A stretch of DNA of 64,000 nucleotides from Mycosarcoma maydis (taxonomy: Eukaryota; Basidiomycota; Ustilaginomycetes; Ustilaginales), in assembly GCF_000328475.2 (NCBI RefSeq), contig NC_026498.1, forward strand, positions 310,001-374,000, in the 5' to 3' direction. This document shows, in pieces, positions 41,999-54,799 of this stretch. How positions within the stretch are numbered: position 1 is the first letter of the stretch; each line of letters begins with the position of its first letter. A model generated the notes under the pieces. The model ran no database searches. It was not told the origin of the DNA and worked only from the letters and a program-made list of their open reading frames with translations. The position numbers and the translations under genes are program-made.

Positions 41999-43849
41999 AT
42001 GCCGCGTCCAACATCACGTTCGTCGCCCAACTCGGACTACTACAGCCCCGACCCCATGACCCCCACTTTTTCGCCTCCGGGCGAATACACCGAATTTCAG
42101 ACGCTTCGTCCTGGCACCCCAGGTACATTAGGAAGCATGGGTCGCCACTCGGTCGTCAGCAGCAACCTCGACAAGTACGACCGCGAAGGCGCCCTCACCC
42201 CCCAAGCACAGGCTCTTTTGCCGCTCGACGACACTGGCCGCACTCAACGCTCCAGCACCTACTACTTTGAAAAGGGCGCTCCCTCTGCTGCCGCCGCAGA
42301 CACCTTCCGTCAATATGCCGGTAGACGCGGTCAAGGCTACAACCCTGCCTCCAACACCGCCACTCTTGAACACGGTCTCCCCACCAAGAAACGCCCTGGC
42401 TTTATCCGACGCAGACCCATCCTCTTTGCCCTTCTCGTCTTGCTCGCCCTGATAGCCGCAGGTGTCGGCGCAGGTGTCGGCATCTCGCAATCCAACAAGT
42501 CCAACAGCAAGAATCTTTCGGCCGAATCCTCCAAGAGCGGCAACAACAACAACAACTCTGGCTCCACCACTGGCTCCTCTTCCGACAACAAGGGCAACAC
42601 CAACACCAATGCCACCACCACCTCGGCCGCACCCGCTCCCCCCAAAATCACTCCGTTCGCCAAATACAGCTGGACCGATGTCAACACCAAAGCCTATGGC
42701 GTCAGTCTCGGCTCTTGGCTCGTTCTCGAGCGGTGGCAGATCGAAGACTGGATGGTCCAACAGGGCGGTGACAGTGCTTGGGACGAGTGGCGCTTGATGC
42801 AAAACCTCGGCAGTCGCGCCGCCTCGGTCCTCGCCGACCACCAGAATAGCTGGGTCACTGAGGCTGACATGGACCTTTTGCAAAACAGCGGCGTCAACAT
42901 TGTTCGCATCCCTATTCCCTTTTGGGCGTTTATCCCTACCGTCTCTGGCGAGCCGTACTACAACGACATGGCCGCCTACCAGGCGCAGCTCGACAAGATG
43001 CTCCAGTGGTGCTACCAGCGCGGCATGTACGTCATGCTCGACCTCCACGCCATGCCCGGTTCTCAGAATGGCGACCAGTCGTCCGGTCACAACACCACCA
43101 ACATTCAGTGGTTCACCCAAGCCAACCAGGAGCGTTCCGACGCGTTTGTCAACAATGTCCTCTCTTGGGCCACCAGCAGCAACCTCAGCTCGATCATCAA
43201 CGCGATTGGTGTTGTCAACGAGCCTCGCGTCGTCAACAACGACTGGTCGCTCAACCAGTCGCGCTTCCAGATCACGCGCGACTTTTACGAGCGCAGCTAC
43301 CAGACTTGCCTCAAGTACAACATCCCCATGACGTTCCACAATGGCTTTGCGCCCGGCAGCGTCACGGACAAGATGGATCTCTGGCGACCATTTATCTCGG
43401 GTAAAGACCCCAACATGCTCATCTACGAGGACCACCCTTATCCAGGCTGGTTCTCGGATCCGGAACCTGGTCCGAACGAGATCCAGACGTCGGTCTGCGC
43501 GTACGGTGCCGCCGGCAGCTCGCTCGGGATCCCGATTGTGATGGGTGAATTTTCGGCGATCCAGAACACCAACTCGGCCAGCTACGCGCGAACGTACGTA
43601 CAGATGCAGCTCGCCACATACGGCTGGTCGGCCGGCTCGATCTTCTGGAACTTCAAGGCCAACAGCTCGAGCAACGCGGTGCTTGCGCTGTCTAGCAACC
43701 TGATGCAGCTCTACTCTTACGTCGACATGATCAACGCCGGCACAATGCCCAACCCAGGAAAAGGTGCCAACGTGCGCAACTTTTATGCCAACCTGCCCAA
43801 CCCCTGTGGTGGCTTCCAGACGTATGGCTGGGCCAACCCTGCGCAATAA
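41999..43849 (+). CDS. membrane-anchored exo-beta-1,3-glucanase (GH5)
   Basis: This intronless 616-residue protein is a type II membrane protein. It has a cytosolic Ser/Pro-rich head of about 137 residues, one helix (about 138-162, LFALLVLLALIAAGVGAG), an Asn/Ser/Thr-rich stalk, then a GH5 domain related to yeast Exg1/Spr1. Landmarks are GVSLGSWLVLERW, VNIVRIPIPFWAF, MYVMLDLHAMPGSQNG, the acid/base Glu in AIGVVNEPRV (about residue 407), and the nucleophile Glu in IPIVMGEFSA (about residue 517). It should trim beta-1,3-glucan at the cell surface during wall remodelling. Compared with secreted Exg1 the membrane anchor and stalk are extra. It converges on STT4. Confidence 0.92.
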   Translation: MPRPTSRSSPNSDYYSPDPMTPTFSPPGEYTEFQTLRPGTPGTLGSMGRHSVVSSNLDKYDREGALTPQAQALLPLDDTGRTQRSSTYYFEKGAPSAAAADTFRQYAGRRGQGYNPASNTATLEHGLPTKKRPGFIRRRPILFALLVLLALIAAGVGAGVGISQSNKSNSKNLSAESSKSGNNNNNSGSTTGSSSDNKGNTNTNATTTSAAPAPPKITPFAKYSWTDVNTKAYGVSLGSWLVLERWQIEDWMVQQGGDSAWDEWRLMQNLGSRAASVLADHQNSWVTEADMDLLQNSGVNIVRIPIPFWAFIPTVSGEPYYNDMAAYQAQLDKMLQWCYQRGMYVMLDLHAMPGSQNGDQSSGHNTTNIQWFTQANQERSDAFVNNVLSWATSSNLSSIINAIGVVNEPRVVNNDWSLNQSRFQITRDFYERSYQTCLKYNIPMTFHNGFAPGSVTDKMDLWRPFISGKDPNMLIYEDHPYPGWFSDPEPGPNEIQTSVCAYGAAGSSLGIPIVMGEFSAIQNTNSASYARTYVQMQLATYGWSAGSIFWNFKANSSSNAVLALSSNLMQLYSYVDMINAGTMPNPGKGANVRNFYANLPNPCGGFQTYGWANPAQ

Positions 43850-44173
43850 GTTTACACGCACCTACTTGCGCCACACACACTCGTTCGGACACTTTACTGT
43901 TTTGTTTCTTTCCACTGTTTGCTTGTCTTTCGTGTAGGTTTGTCTGTTCGCGCTCGCGCTCGCGGCTAGGAATCCCATGTTTGCATTCACAATGTGCACT
44001 GCACGTTGCACCTATTCAACGAGCGTTTGTGTTAGTTTGCACAGTGCGTGTGTGCGGAGCGCTCCAGCTAGACCGAAAGTGACGAGTGTGATTGACGCGT
44101 ACGAATGACGGCTGCTGGTGCTAGGCAAAGAGAGGTGCGGGATGGCGCATCACGGATCGGCGGACAGGAACAT
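43850..44173. other. convergent 3' spacer
   Basis: Shared 3' flank of the glucanase and STT4 genes; T-rich after the glucanase stop. No gene. Confidence 0.5.
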
Positions 44174-47100
44174 CTACTTTGCGAAAGGGATGTCGTTGGT
44201 GACTTCCTGGAGTTTGTCGTAGAGCACCGCTCTTCTGTTGCCGTACGCGTCTTTGACGAGCCATTTGGCGTGGTCGGCGGCTTCTCGTTCTGACAAGTCG
44301 GGTTTGAATCGGTCTCTGAGCCTGTCGATGGTGGGAGCGCCTTTGAAGCTTGGCAGTTGAGTGCCCAACATGAGTTTGCACGTATCCACCATTTCGGCAC
44401 AGAACGGTCTGCATGCCAAAAACGCCTTGACGACCAGTTCCTCGAACATCCTAAAGCCTTGACTGGCAGGACCGCCCATCACATCGATCATTTCGTGGCT
44501 AAGCTTGAAGCTGTATGGTTCGAAGCGCATTCCTCCTGGTCCGATATCGAAGAGGAAGCCAAAGTCGATATGTACCAGATGTCCATCTCCATCGATCATC
44601 ATGTTGCCATTGTGTCGATCGCGGATCTGCAGGATATGGCAGACCACAGAGTAGGCAGCCATGGACTGGATAAAGTTGATGCGCGCGCGCTGGAAAGCGA
44701 TCGTGTCCGGATTGCCGTACTTGCCGATGAAGAACGTGAGCAGGTGGTTGATCTTTGCACGACCCATTTCGTCGCGCGACGTAGCATTGGGCACCACATC
44801 AATCACACCACACCCCGGTCCTGTCGCAGTGACCCGGTACGGGTTCAGGTACAGATCGATCCCTACAGTTGTATAGATGTTCTTGAACATCGCAATCACC
44901 TGCAACGCCAGCACGTCCTGCCGACAGTCATCACCAACCTTGAAGATGGCCGCCTGCCACACATCTACCCCGGTCTTCTTGGGCGGCGTGTTCTCATCCC
45001 CCTCGTCGCCCGGCTTCACAATCTCGCGGTGCACCTTGAACGTCGCCATAAACGGCGCCTTGGCATGACTCTGCAGCGGTCGTCCCGACTTGCGATCCAG
45101 ATCTACCACCACACCATCCGCGTTCGACGGCAGGTACACGCCCGGATCCACCTTGATCTTGCTCATCTCCTCGTCGATCTTGGCCTTCTTCTCCGGCTTG
45201 CTCTTCTTGATGTACGGCTTGAGCTTGCCCGAGATCGACGTCACCTCGTTGAAGAAGCCGAATTCGCGCTCGTAAAAGTCCTGCGCTTCGCCTGACAGCG
45301 CCGACACAATGTTGTCCACCATCCGGTCCAGCGTAGGCTTCATCGCATCCTCTTCCTCCGCATTGTCGTCCTTGTAGCTGTTCGCCTTCATGTTCCAGAT
45401 GATCTGGTGGCAGAACAGCTGCGAGATCTTGGACGTCTCAAAGATGAACTGCTCCACATATCCGTACTCGTCCGTGCGCAGAGCCTGCACCACTTGCGGC
45501 ACGTAGAAGAACGTGAGCTCCACCGGATGCTGCTCCAGTGAGCGCATCGCGTACTGCAGCACCATAGGATGGTTCTCATACTCCGGCTGGAACAGGTCGA
45601 TCGCTTCCACCGGCGACACGGCTGCCCAGTACTGGAGCCACTTGAGATCCGCGTTTTCCTTCTTGGCCAGCTTCAGGTGGTCCTCCAGCAAGTATTTCAG
45701 CGCCGACGGCGTGTCCACCACCTTGTACGGTTGACTTCGGATCAGTCTACCCAAACTCGACTTGAGCGCTTTCGACTGGAATCGCGATCCCAGCTGCACC
45801 GCAGTCACCGCATCGATCCTCCACGCCGACTCCACCACGCCGCTCCAGTTCGACTCGTTCATCGACCTGCTCAAGCTGCCGACAAAATCGCTGCCCCTGC
45901 TGCTCGTGTTCAACGGGTTGGCCCACACCGACAGCCTCGAACACTCGTTCTCCACGAGCAACTGCAGCAACCTCTTCTTCTCGTCAAACGACTTGGTCGC
46001 CTCTTGCAACGTCAGACCGCCGGGCATGCGAACCGAAGAGAGCGTCGGCGGGAAGCTCGTCACGTGCTGGTCCGCACGCACCACATCACGCTGCAAAAGC
46101 TCCAACGTCTCTTGCAACACCTGCATGTCAGCGCTCAGCTGCAAACGGTTTCCACCAAACGACCATTGCGGCGAACTGGCAAACCAGCCGTATCCGAGCT
46201 TGTACAGCGATTCACGCATGTGATACTCGACCAGCCCTTCCAGTTGGCTCGTCTGGATCAAGCGGAAGCCAAAGTTGAGCAACGTGAAGCGTGCCTCTCG
46301 CGACAGAGCGTGGGTGGACATGCGGTCTACAGCCGCACCCGAGTACTGAATCAATCGCACCAGCGCCAGCACCATAGTCGGATCGCGGTACCGGAACGCC
46401 TGGAACCGGCTCGAGATGAGATGGATGAGCGACAGATGTGGTGTAAACAGGCGCGCAGCCTGCTCCTGCTCGGCGACGATCTCTTCGCGATCGAACGCAC
46501 CCATCTCGGTCTTTCGCAGGAAGGGATGTTTCGTGGTCAGGCTCGGCGAAAAGATTCCCTTGCGGGCTTTGGCAGTCATCGCCCAACCGATGGTGAGCTC
46601 CACCATAATCTTGGTCTCCACCTCGGGTCGCGCACCAATCACCCACGTCCACACCTGGCAAGCGGTCGAGATGGCCTCGGGCGTGAAGACGAGGAAGGGG
46701 ATCGAGACGATAAAGTGCAGCAGCTCGTAATCCGGCTCAGGCAGCGCCACCACCAGCGCAGCGGTTCGGTACAGAAGTCGACGCAGCTCGGCAAACGGAA
46801 GTGCCTTGCGTTTGGCTCCGACGTCGTTCGACAGAGTGGCGAGCTGCTCGCGGCACTCGGCTACGCTTGCAGGCGACATGGTGTTGCTGGGATCGTTGGA
46901 CAGCTCCACTACACCTTTGGTGAGAGAAAGGTGAATGCCCGTCATCTCACCTAGGTACGTGTTCTTGGCCGAAAGCTCGCCAATGAACGAGCTGCTCGCG
47001 TCTGAGCGCCATCCACCCAAGTTGGGCAGCAGTCGCTCCTTGCGAGCCGACACGGGCATGCTGCGTGCGTACTCGAGTGCAACACTCTTGCCGAGCTCGC

Positions 47101-50100
47101 TGCGGTCAGGCAGAGTCGAGTCGTCGAACGTGCCCAGGTAGCGTTCCAAGATGCCCTGCAACTCCAATGGTGCCAACTTCATGACGAGCGACAGGTACTC
47201 GCGCGACTTGGTGAGGAACTGCGAGAGGATTTCGTTCCTCTGCACGTACGAGTCGGACAAGTCGAACGAGATGTTAGCACGCTCGGACACGTAGTGATAC
47301 GTGGGCGCAAACTCGTCTTTGTACTCGGCCTCGCAACCTTCACGAAGGAGCGTCAGGATCTCGAGCATGGTTGTCACCACATCCTGATCGCAAAGGAGCG
47401 AGGGGAGCGCATACAGCAACTTGTTGAGGATGCTCTGCGAGACCTGGCGAACCTTGGCGACACGATGGCAGCAACCTAGCATGAGGTTCTTGACCTCATT
47501 GGCAACGCGAGGGTCGAGCAGATGTCTGTTGACCTGAGTGCCGAGATCACGGATGAAGAAATCAATCACCTTGTCGGCGATAGCCTGCATAGCACCAACG
47601 AGGGCACTATCGTTAAGGCCCTCGTTGGTAAAGTACGACAGAACCATAGAAGGTCGGCCCATCCGGCTGCGCAGGCACTCAAGGTCGTAGATGGTGGAAA
47701 GGAAGGTGACCTGTGCGTAGCTGAACGAACGAACCTCCGAGGCGTGCGTGGGGATGACGGTGCTAAGCGCCTTGCGCTGCGAGTCGAGCGTCTGGTTGGA
47801 AAACTCGCGTTTGAGAACCGAGTTGTACTCGAGATCGCTCTCGAGGTAGTTGTGCGCAGATTCGGGCACCAGCGTCGGCGTCTTGAGCGAGATGGAGCTG
47901 AGCGACTTGCCGACGATTTCTGCCTGTGCTTCAGCCGCCGAAGAAGGACGCGATACAGCATTGCCATCCGCAGTCACATGGCTTCGGATGTTTGAAGGCG
48001 AGGCAAAGCCGAACAGTACCGAGAGGAACCACATGTTACGGAAGAGCGAGACGATCTCGGTGGTCGGCTGTACCTCGGGGTGAATGTCCTTGTGCTCGAG
48101 GACCGCCGCGATGGCAGGAAGAAGGGTGGCAAGGTCCGTGTTGAGCTCGGCGAGCTCCTCTGCACTGCTCTTGCCAGAGGAAGCGACGGTCTGCAGCTGT
48201 ATACCCTTTTCGGCAAAAAGTTGAAGCAACTCGACAAGGAAGATCTCCTTGCGACCGCCGGTGGCTTCGTTCTCACCCGAAGAGGCCGAATCGCGTTCGT
48301 CGCGTTCATCGAGACGGCCGAGACCACGGGCAAGCTTGAGCTGAGCCGACTCGACAGCCACGGCCGCTCGACGATTGGCACCGCCGGTGAGCGCGCTCCT
48401 TGAGACAGCAGAAAGAGCCCTTACAACGTCGATGTAGGCGCTGCGGGGACCAGCGAGCGCCAACGGCACAACGTTGTCGAGAATGGCGGCCTCGGCCGAG
48501 ACGTCGGCATTGCGAAGACGTTGGAGCAGCATCGAGATGGTCAGCGCGGTAACATCGGGTTTTCCCACCTCCAGCGCGAGGCGCGAGATGACGGTGATGG
48601 TGCTAAGGTTGATGAGCCTCCTCTGATCCTCGGAGCGGGCCGAGATGTTGGCCTGCGAGCCAGACATGGAGATGCCGTTGACCTGGTCGCGGGCAGTGAC
48701 GGCACGCGAAGCACCACTGCGAACCGAGACACCGCTGCCGGCGACTCCGCCGAGGCCGAGACCACCAGGTGTATCTCTTCCAAGGTAGTTGAGAAGGTTG
48801 TACATGGTAGATACGACCAGATCATCGCCCGGAGCAATGGTGACGCACGAAGCGAGACAGCGAGCTGCAGCCAGGAGCACGGGGGAGCTGGCCCCGTGCG
48901 CGTTGGGCAAAAAGACGGGGATAGGCGAGGTGACAAAGTGACGAAGGACGCGTGTCATCGGGAGAGCAAGCGCGCTGTTGTTGCGGACAAGCACGCCGAC
49001 GCTCTGCAGAGCAGCACCCTGCACGCGTGGGTCATAGACGGGTGCACTCTCGCTGAGAAGCGTACGGATGCGTACAAAGACATTATTGTCGACGTTGGCG
49101 CCGCCAGCGAGACTGCGAGCGACGGAACACAGAGACGAGAGCTTGAGACTCTCTGCGAGAATCTCAGGGACGTGAAGCTCAGGGAGGACGTGTTGACTCT
49201 TGAGACCCTCGCTGAGGAGGAATCGCTGCACGTCATGGAAGCTCTTGTTGCTAGCGCGGAGCACGGCATAGAGGGTGTCGTCGAGCTCGTACAGCGTATT
49301 TTTGTCGATTTGAGCAGAGCCGATTTGGCCGAACGCAGCCGACTTGTCGGTGCCGGATGCGAACGATCCGATCAGGGTCACAGAAGCAAGGAGGCTGCTA
49401 CCATTGCCACTACCATTGCCATTGGTTTGTGGGGCAGAAGCGTTGGTAGTGCCATTCGCATGACCCCCGGCAGCCGGCGCAGAAGCAGCCGACTTGAAGT
49501 AGCTGGTGTCGATCGAGTAGCGGAGAAGCGAGTTCCAGGCCTTCTTGGTGGCATCAGGAGCAAGGATGGCGCGGCTAGAGGCATGCTCGTCGTTGTCGTT
49601 GTCGTCGCCATGCGCGGTGTCGGCGTCGAGATCGAAGCGGTCCGCCTGTGACTGACGGCTGGGGTCGATGCGGTCGAGGTCGAGACCGTGCTTGTGGAAA
49701 TCAGAGAAATCCTTGATGGGTGGGCGAGCGTTTACGGCAAGCGCTTGGGCGAGCGTAGTGTCGAGGATGTCGATCGAAGACAGAAGAACGTAGTGGCCCG
49801 AGAGAGGGACGCCAGCGAGGCGGTACCTAGCGAGGAAAGAGATGCGGTAGTCTTGCGCATCCTGGGCCGAGCGAGCATTGTCGGCAAAGGTGAATCCACC
49901 TTCGGGGCCAACAATGTCAGCATCCTCGTCCTCATCGCCAGAGAAAAAGGTGTCGACACTAGCCTCTGACTGGTCATCGGTGGGACGTACGGTGGCGACT
50001 TTGGGAGCTCGACGAGTAGCGCGCACTGCCTGCTGACGGATGTCGAACTGATCGTCAAGCAGAAGCAGCACCTCGTTAAGCCTCCTGACGGTCTGCACAG

Positions 50101-50737
50101 AGGTGAGAATAGGGTTGAGGATGTCGGCGAGACGAGCAAACTCGTGGAGCTTCCAGGCAAACGAAGTGGAGGCGATGGCTCTGTAAAGGCCATTGAAGAG
50201 AGGGACGAGCTTGACGACGACGATTTGCGCATCTCCGGCGGTGGCACCGAGAGCATCGCTGAGCTTGGCAGCAAGGTCAAAGATGGCGTTGATGCAGCGG
50301 GATCGGTGTTGAGGAGCGTTGATGGATACGCGGAGGAAGCTCGAAACAAGAGCAAAGGCAAGTTGATCGGGCAACGAGTGGTGGGACCAGCTCATCTCCT
50401 GGTCAAAGTCGACCAGGGTGAGCTGACGGAGGAGTTGCTCGAGGTCATCGATGACGGGGACGAGGTGCTCATCGTTCTTGATGTCGGTGGTGTGCTCGGT
50501 GGAGCGAGAGGCCGAGGAGATGGAAGAGGCAAAAAGAGCCAAGCTGATCTGGGTCCGAGTAGCCGAGGCCGAGAGGTAGAGCTTGGAACCAGTGGTGACC
50601 TTGCTGGTGGTGGCGGATTGAGCAAAGACGGAGCGAACCTTGGATCGAGCGGAAGGCACGTTGGCGATGTTCTCGGCGAGGTTGAGGGCCAGCGCGTCTA
50701 GGATAAGCTGGTGGGTGGGCAGATCGAGGCTGTCCAT
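44174..50737 (-). CDS. STT4: phosphatidylinositol 4-kinase III alpha (Stt4)
   Basis: This is an intronless 2187-residue protein. The long helical N-terminal region is followed by the lipid-kinase unique/helical domain and a PI3/4-kinase catalytic domain at the C terminus. Kinase landmarks are PLQSHAKAPFMATFKV, FKVGDDCRQDVLALQVI, the catalytic loop RDRHNGNMMID and the activation segment HIDFGFLFDIGPGG. The DRHNGN form and the SHAKAPF block distinguish the Stt4/PI4KA class from Pik1. Stt4 makes PI4P at the plasma membrane together with Efr3 and Ypp1. Length is close to human PI4KA (about 2100) and longer than yeast Stt4 (1900). The ATG at 50737 begins a helical N terminus typical of the family. 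Confidence 0.95.
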   Translation of the reverse strand: MDSLDLPTHQLILDALALNLAENIANVPSARSKVRSVFAQSATTSKVTTGSKLYLSASATRTQISLALFASSISSASRSTEHTTDIKNDEHLVPVIDDLEQLLRQLTLVDFDQEMSWSHHSLPDQLAFALVSSFLRVSINAPQHRSRCINAIFDLAAKLSDALGATAGDAQIVVVKLVPLFNGLYRAIASTSFAWKLHEFARLADILNPILTSVQTVRRLNEVLLLLDDQFDIRQQAVRATRRAPKVATVRPTDDQSEASVDTFFSGDEDEDADIVGPEGGFTFADNARSAQDAQDYRISFLARYRLAGVPLSGHYVLLSSIDILDTTLAQALAVNARPPIKDFSDFHKHGLDLDRIDPSRQSQADRFDLDADTAHGDDNDNDEHASSRAILAPDATKKAWNSLLRYSIDTSYFKSAASAPAAGGHANGTTNASAPQTNGNGSGNGSSLLASVTLIGSFASGTDKSAAFGQIGSAQIDKNTLYELDDTLYAVLRASNKSFHDVQRFLLSEGLKSQHVLPELHVPEILAESLKLSSLCSVARSLAGGANVDNNVFVRIRTLLSESAPVYDPRVQGAALQSVGVLVRNNSALALPMTRVLRHFVTSPIPVFLPNAHGASSPVLLAAARCLASCVTIAPGDDLVVSTMYNLLNYLGRDTPGGLGLGGVAGSGVSVRSGASRAVTARDQVNGISMSGSQANISARSEDQRRLINLSTITVISRLALEVGKPDVTALTISMLLQRLRNADVSAEAAILDNVVPLALAGPRSAYIDVVRALSAVSRSALTGGANRRAAVAVESAQLKLARGLGRLDERDERDSASSGENEATGGRKEIFLVELLQLFAEKGIQLQTVASSGKSSAEELAELNTDLATLLPAIAAVLEHKDIHPEVQPTTEIVSLFRNMWFLSVLFGFASPSNIRSHVTADGNAVSRPSSAAEAQAEIVGKSLSSISLKTPTLVPESAHNYLESDLEYNSVLKREFSNQTLDSQRKALSTVIPTHASEVRSFSYAQVTFLSTIYDLECLRSRMGRPSMVLSYFTNEGLNDSALVGAMQAIADKVIDFFIRDLGTQVNRHLLDPRVANEVKNLMLGCCHRVAKVRQVSQSILNKLLYALPSLLCDQDVVTTMLEILTLLREGCEAEYKDEFAPTYHYVSERANISFDLSDSYVQRNEILSQFLTKSREYLSLVMKLAPLELQGILERYLGTFDDSTLPDRSELGKSVALEYARSMPVSARKERLLPNLGGWRSDASSSFIGELSAKNTYLGEMTGIHLSLTKGVVELSNDPSNTMSPASVAECREQLATLSNDVGAKRKALPFAELRRLLYRTAALVVALPEPDYELLHFIVSIPFLVFTPEAISTACQVWTWVIGARPEVETKIMVELTIGWAMTAKARKGIFSPSLTTKHPFLRKTEMGAFDREEIVAEQEQAARLFTPHLSLIHLISSRFQAFRYRDPTMVLALVRLIQYSGAAVDRMSTHALSREARFTLLNFGFRLIQTSQLEGLVEYHMRESLYKLGYGWFASSPQWSFGGNRLQLSADMQVLQETLELLQRDVVRADQHVTSFPPTLSSVRMPGGLTLQEATKSFDEKKRLLQLLVENECSRLSVWANPLNTSSRGSDFVGSLSRSMNESNWSGVVESAWRIDAVTAVQLGSRFQSKALKSSLGRLIRSQPYKVVDTPSALKYLLEDHLKLAKKENADLKWLQYWAAVSPVEAIDLFQPEYENHPMVLQYAMRSLEQHPVELTFFYVPQVVQALRTDEYGYVEQFIFETSKISQLFCHQIIWNMKANSYKDDNAEEEDAMKPTLDRMVDNIVSALSGEAQDFYEREFGFFNEVTSISGKLKPYIKKSKPEKKAKIDEEMSKIKVDPGVYLPSNADGVVVDLDRKSGRPLQSHAKAPFMATFKVHREIVKPGDEGDENTPPKKTGVDVWQAAIFKVGDDCRQDVLALQVIAMFKNIYTTVGIDLYLNPYRVTATGPGCGVIDVVPNATSRDEMGRAKINHLLTFFIGKYGNPDTIAFQRARINFIQSMAAYSVVCHILQIRDRHNGNMMIDGDGHLVHIDFGFLFDIGPGGMRFEPYSFKLSHEMIDVMGGPASQGFRMFEELVVKAFLACRPFCAEMVDTCKLMLGTQLPSFKGAPTIDRLRDRFKPDLSEREAADHAKWLVKDAYGNRRAVLYDKLQEVTNDIPFAK

Positions 50738-51631
50738 GTTGACGGTTTGAGCGATGCAACGCTCTGATCGATGAATGGAATCGGATGTACTTTTTGGTGG
50801 TGATCACGATCGAATTCGAGGGCAAAGTGATGGTAGGAGGAGGAGGTGGTGGAGGAGGAGGAGGACAAGCCAAGCCAAGCATGCGGGGTAACCTTGAAAT
50901 CTCCAACCCACGGCTGTGACATACGAGAGAAGAAACACGAAAGTGCAAGTGCGGGTGCCGTTCGTGGTTCAGGCGGTTCCGCCGATGACGATTAAAGTCA
51001 CGAGTGTGATTTCGTGATTCGTGATTCGTGAAAAATTGTGTGGAGAATCCGTGACACCACAAAACAAAACAAAAATAATAATAAAAAGAAAAAAAGGCGT
51101 GAAAGTGTGAAAGCGTAAAAGAAGGGCGGTGTGAAAGTGGTGTGAGATTCGTGATTCGTGATTCGTGATTCGTGATTCACGATTAACGATATCGTTAACT
51201 TACTCAAAATTCACAGATTCACCATGGATTCGGACGCTTCGGCTTTGAGACACGCAAGGCAATTCACAGTTGTGAGTGCAGGACACCTCCTCGCCTGTTC
51301 AAGATGAGAAGAAACGCTCGATCACCGTCTCAAGATGGACGAGACTGTTTAGTTTGAACAAGCACTTGAAACGTCTGCAGAGCCTTTTATCTGTCATGCG
51401 GTGACGATAGATTCAAAAGCAGACGCTCTACAGCGCCATACAGGCTGGGCCCACCAGGCTGTGGCGCCAGCAATCGGAGGACTATATATACAGACGAAAG
51501 TGCCCTCACTCGACAAACGACGGGTTTCAAGCTGGAACGCGTCCATGGTTGTACGCATGGGTTTGTTCGCATGTGCTGCTTCTTCCAAAGCTGACAGCAC
51601 TATGTGCATCCTCGACACGACCAAGATCAGC
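50738..51631. promoter_or_regulatory. upstream region of STT4
   Basis: About 900 bases between STT4 and the YPT6 3' end. It contains AGT-CACG-AGT (50998), a 7-bp array (51147-51188) and a GTTAACTTACTC word. No gene. Confidence 0.5.
51147..51188. repeat. 7-bp tandem array, ATTCGTG x4 with variants
   Basis: Four ATTCGTG units, then ATTCACG and ATTAACG in the same register. The core switches from CGTG to CACG inside one array. Confidence 0.9.
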
Positions 51632-53471
<1,840 letters not shown>

Positions 53472-54521
53472 CTATTGGTTTGAGGTGCCCAAGCTCACGT
53501 GTTTGAGTGCAAAGTTGGCCTTTTCCAGATCGGACGAGGTTGACTGGCTCGATCGAGTGCTGGTCGACTCTGCCGATGATTGTCCGTGGCACAACCCGTC
53601 AGTGGAGGTGCTTGCGGGGAGAACGCGATCAAACTGCTTCAGCTGATCCTCCTCTTTTTTCTGCAACTTCATTTGATACCTCTTCTCCAACGAGTCGCCC
53701 ATGCTCCACACCACCCAAGCGCCCCACACTTGGCAGAAAGCCAAGCCGATCGTACAGATCCAGAAGAGTGCATCCCACGCGCTTGCGAGCTCTCTACTCG
53801 AAGAGTGCTGATACTTTACCCATACCCATACAGTCCCTCCGATGGATGCCAGCTTGAACACCAGGCTTTGCGCCGCTGCGATGCGGAACAGCGGACCGAG
53901 CACTTTTGCAGGCGCTGACAAGCGGTACAAGAACAGTGCGATAAACACAGTCTGTTCGGTTGTGGCCTGAAAGATCCAGAGCAAGCCTGTGAGAGCGAAG
54001 CTCGGATCCTGCAGCCGTTCCAGCATGACGAGCGACAGCGAGATGGCAAAACACGTGATGGCGTGATGCGCAATCATCGGATACGTCATTCGATACCTGT
54101 AGATCAGCTCGAACAGGTACAGCGCAGCGATCAGACACGCCGCCGCTCGTAACACGTTGAACCTCCACACGCTAAGCTCGTTCTTAAGCAGCCGAGATAC
54201 AGCAAGCTGGCAGATGAGCGCCGCGCTGGTGACGACGACTTGGAGAACGTAGATCACCATGGTGCGGCGGTGTTCCGCTTGGATCTCGTTGTACCATTTG
54301 TGCCCGATGACACGTGGGAGCACCCAGTTGTGCAGGACATTGGCGAGCAGGTAGAGGATAAAGAGGAGCGTGATAAACGAGATCGGGAACAAATAAGGCG
54401 TTTCGACCATAGTTTTTTGGTTGATAAGCTTGAAAACTTGGTCCATAGATTCGGGAGAGAGGTGCGAGAAGATCGCTGCTGGTGGAGAGGAGAGCGAAGT
54501 GCTGGTCGATGCGAGAGACAT
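53472..54521 (-). CDS. multi-pass membrane protein, TLC-like
   Basis: This is an intronless 349-residue protein with about seven hydrophobic segments between residues 42 and 285. The central block LYLFELIYRYRMTYPMIAHHAITCFAIS, with its paired histidines, resembles the TRAM-Lag1-CLN8 (TLC) domain. The surrounding segments (TEQTVFIALFLYRLS, FKLASIGGTVWVWVKY) fit the same multi-helix plan. The C-terminal tail is a short coiled coil (EKRYQMKLQKKEEDQLKQF) and a Ser/Thr-rich end. It lacks the full ceramide-synthase Lag1p motif, so I would not call it a ceramide synthase. The residue-level role is unknown; the location is probably the ER or another internal membrane. Confidence 0.6.
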   Translation of the reverse strand: MSLASTSTSLSSPPAAIFSHLSPESMDQVFKLINQKTMVETPYLFPISFITLLFILYLLANVLHNWVLPRVIGHKWYNEIQAEHRRTMVIYVLQVVVTSAALICQLAVSRLLKNELSVWRFNVLRAAACLIAALYLFELIYRYRMTYPMIAHHAITCFAISLSLVMLERLQDPSFALTGLLWIFQATTEQTVFIALFLYRLSAPAKVLGPLFRIAAAQSLVFKLASIGGTVWVWVKYQHSSSRELASAWDALFWICTIGLAFCQVWGAWVVWSMGDSLEKRYQMKLQKKEEDQLKQFDRVLPASTSTDGLCHGQSSAESTSTRSSQSTSSDLEKANFALKHVSLGTSNQ

Positions 54522-54774
54522 CGTTGTGGAAGTGCAAGTACAAGACTGGCAGCTCTTTCGTTGAATACAGTGCCGAAAGCGGAGACAAGCAAATCGAGAG
54601 CTTCTGAGGCAGAGACGTTTTTGGTACCACTCTTGCCATAGTCTTGCTTGGTTCTTATACCACTCTCGATCCGCTTCCTAGTCGAGCGCTGTTCTTGATG
54701 TAGCCTGTACAGCAACGACAAGAACGAGAGCACATGCGCAGACCTCAATTGCACAAATCCAATCTTAGCGATCT

Positions 54775-54799
54775 CAGCCAGCCAGCCAGCCAGCCAGCC
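54775..54799. repeat. (AGCC)6 microsatellite
   Basis: Tetranucleotide tract upstream of the TLC-like gene. Confidence 0.85.

Noticed and set aside
42128..43861. 577-residue minus-strand frame opposite the glucanase gene
   Set aside because: Antisense shadow; the plus strand has the complete GH5 domain.
45569..46954. 461-residue plus-strand frame opposite STT4
   Set aside because: Antisense shadow rich in Arg/His/Gln; the minus strand encodes the kinase.
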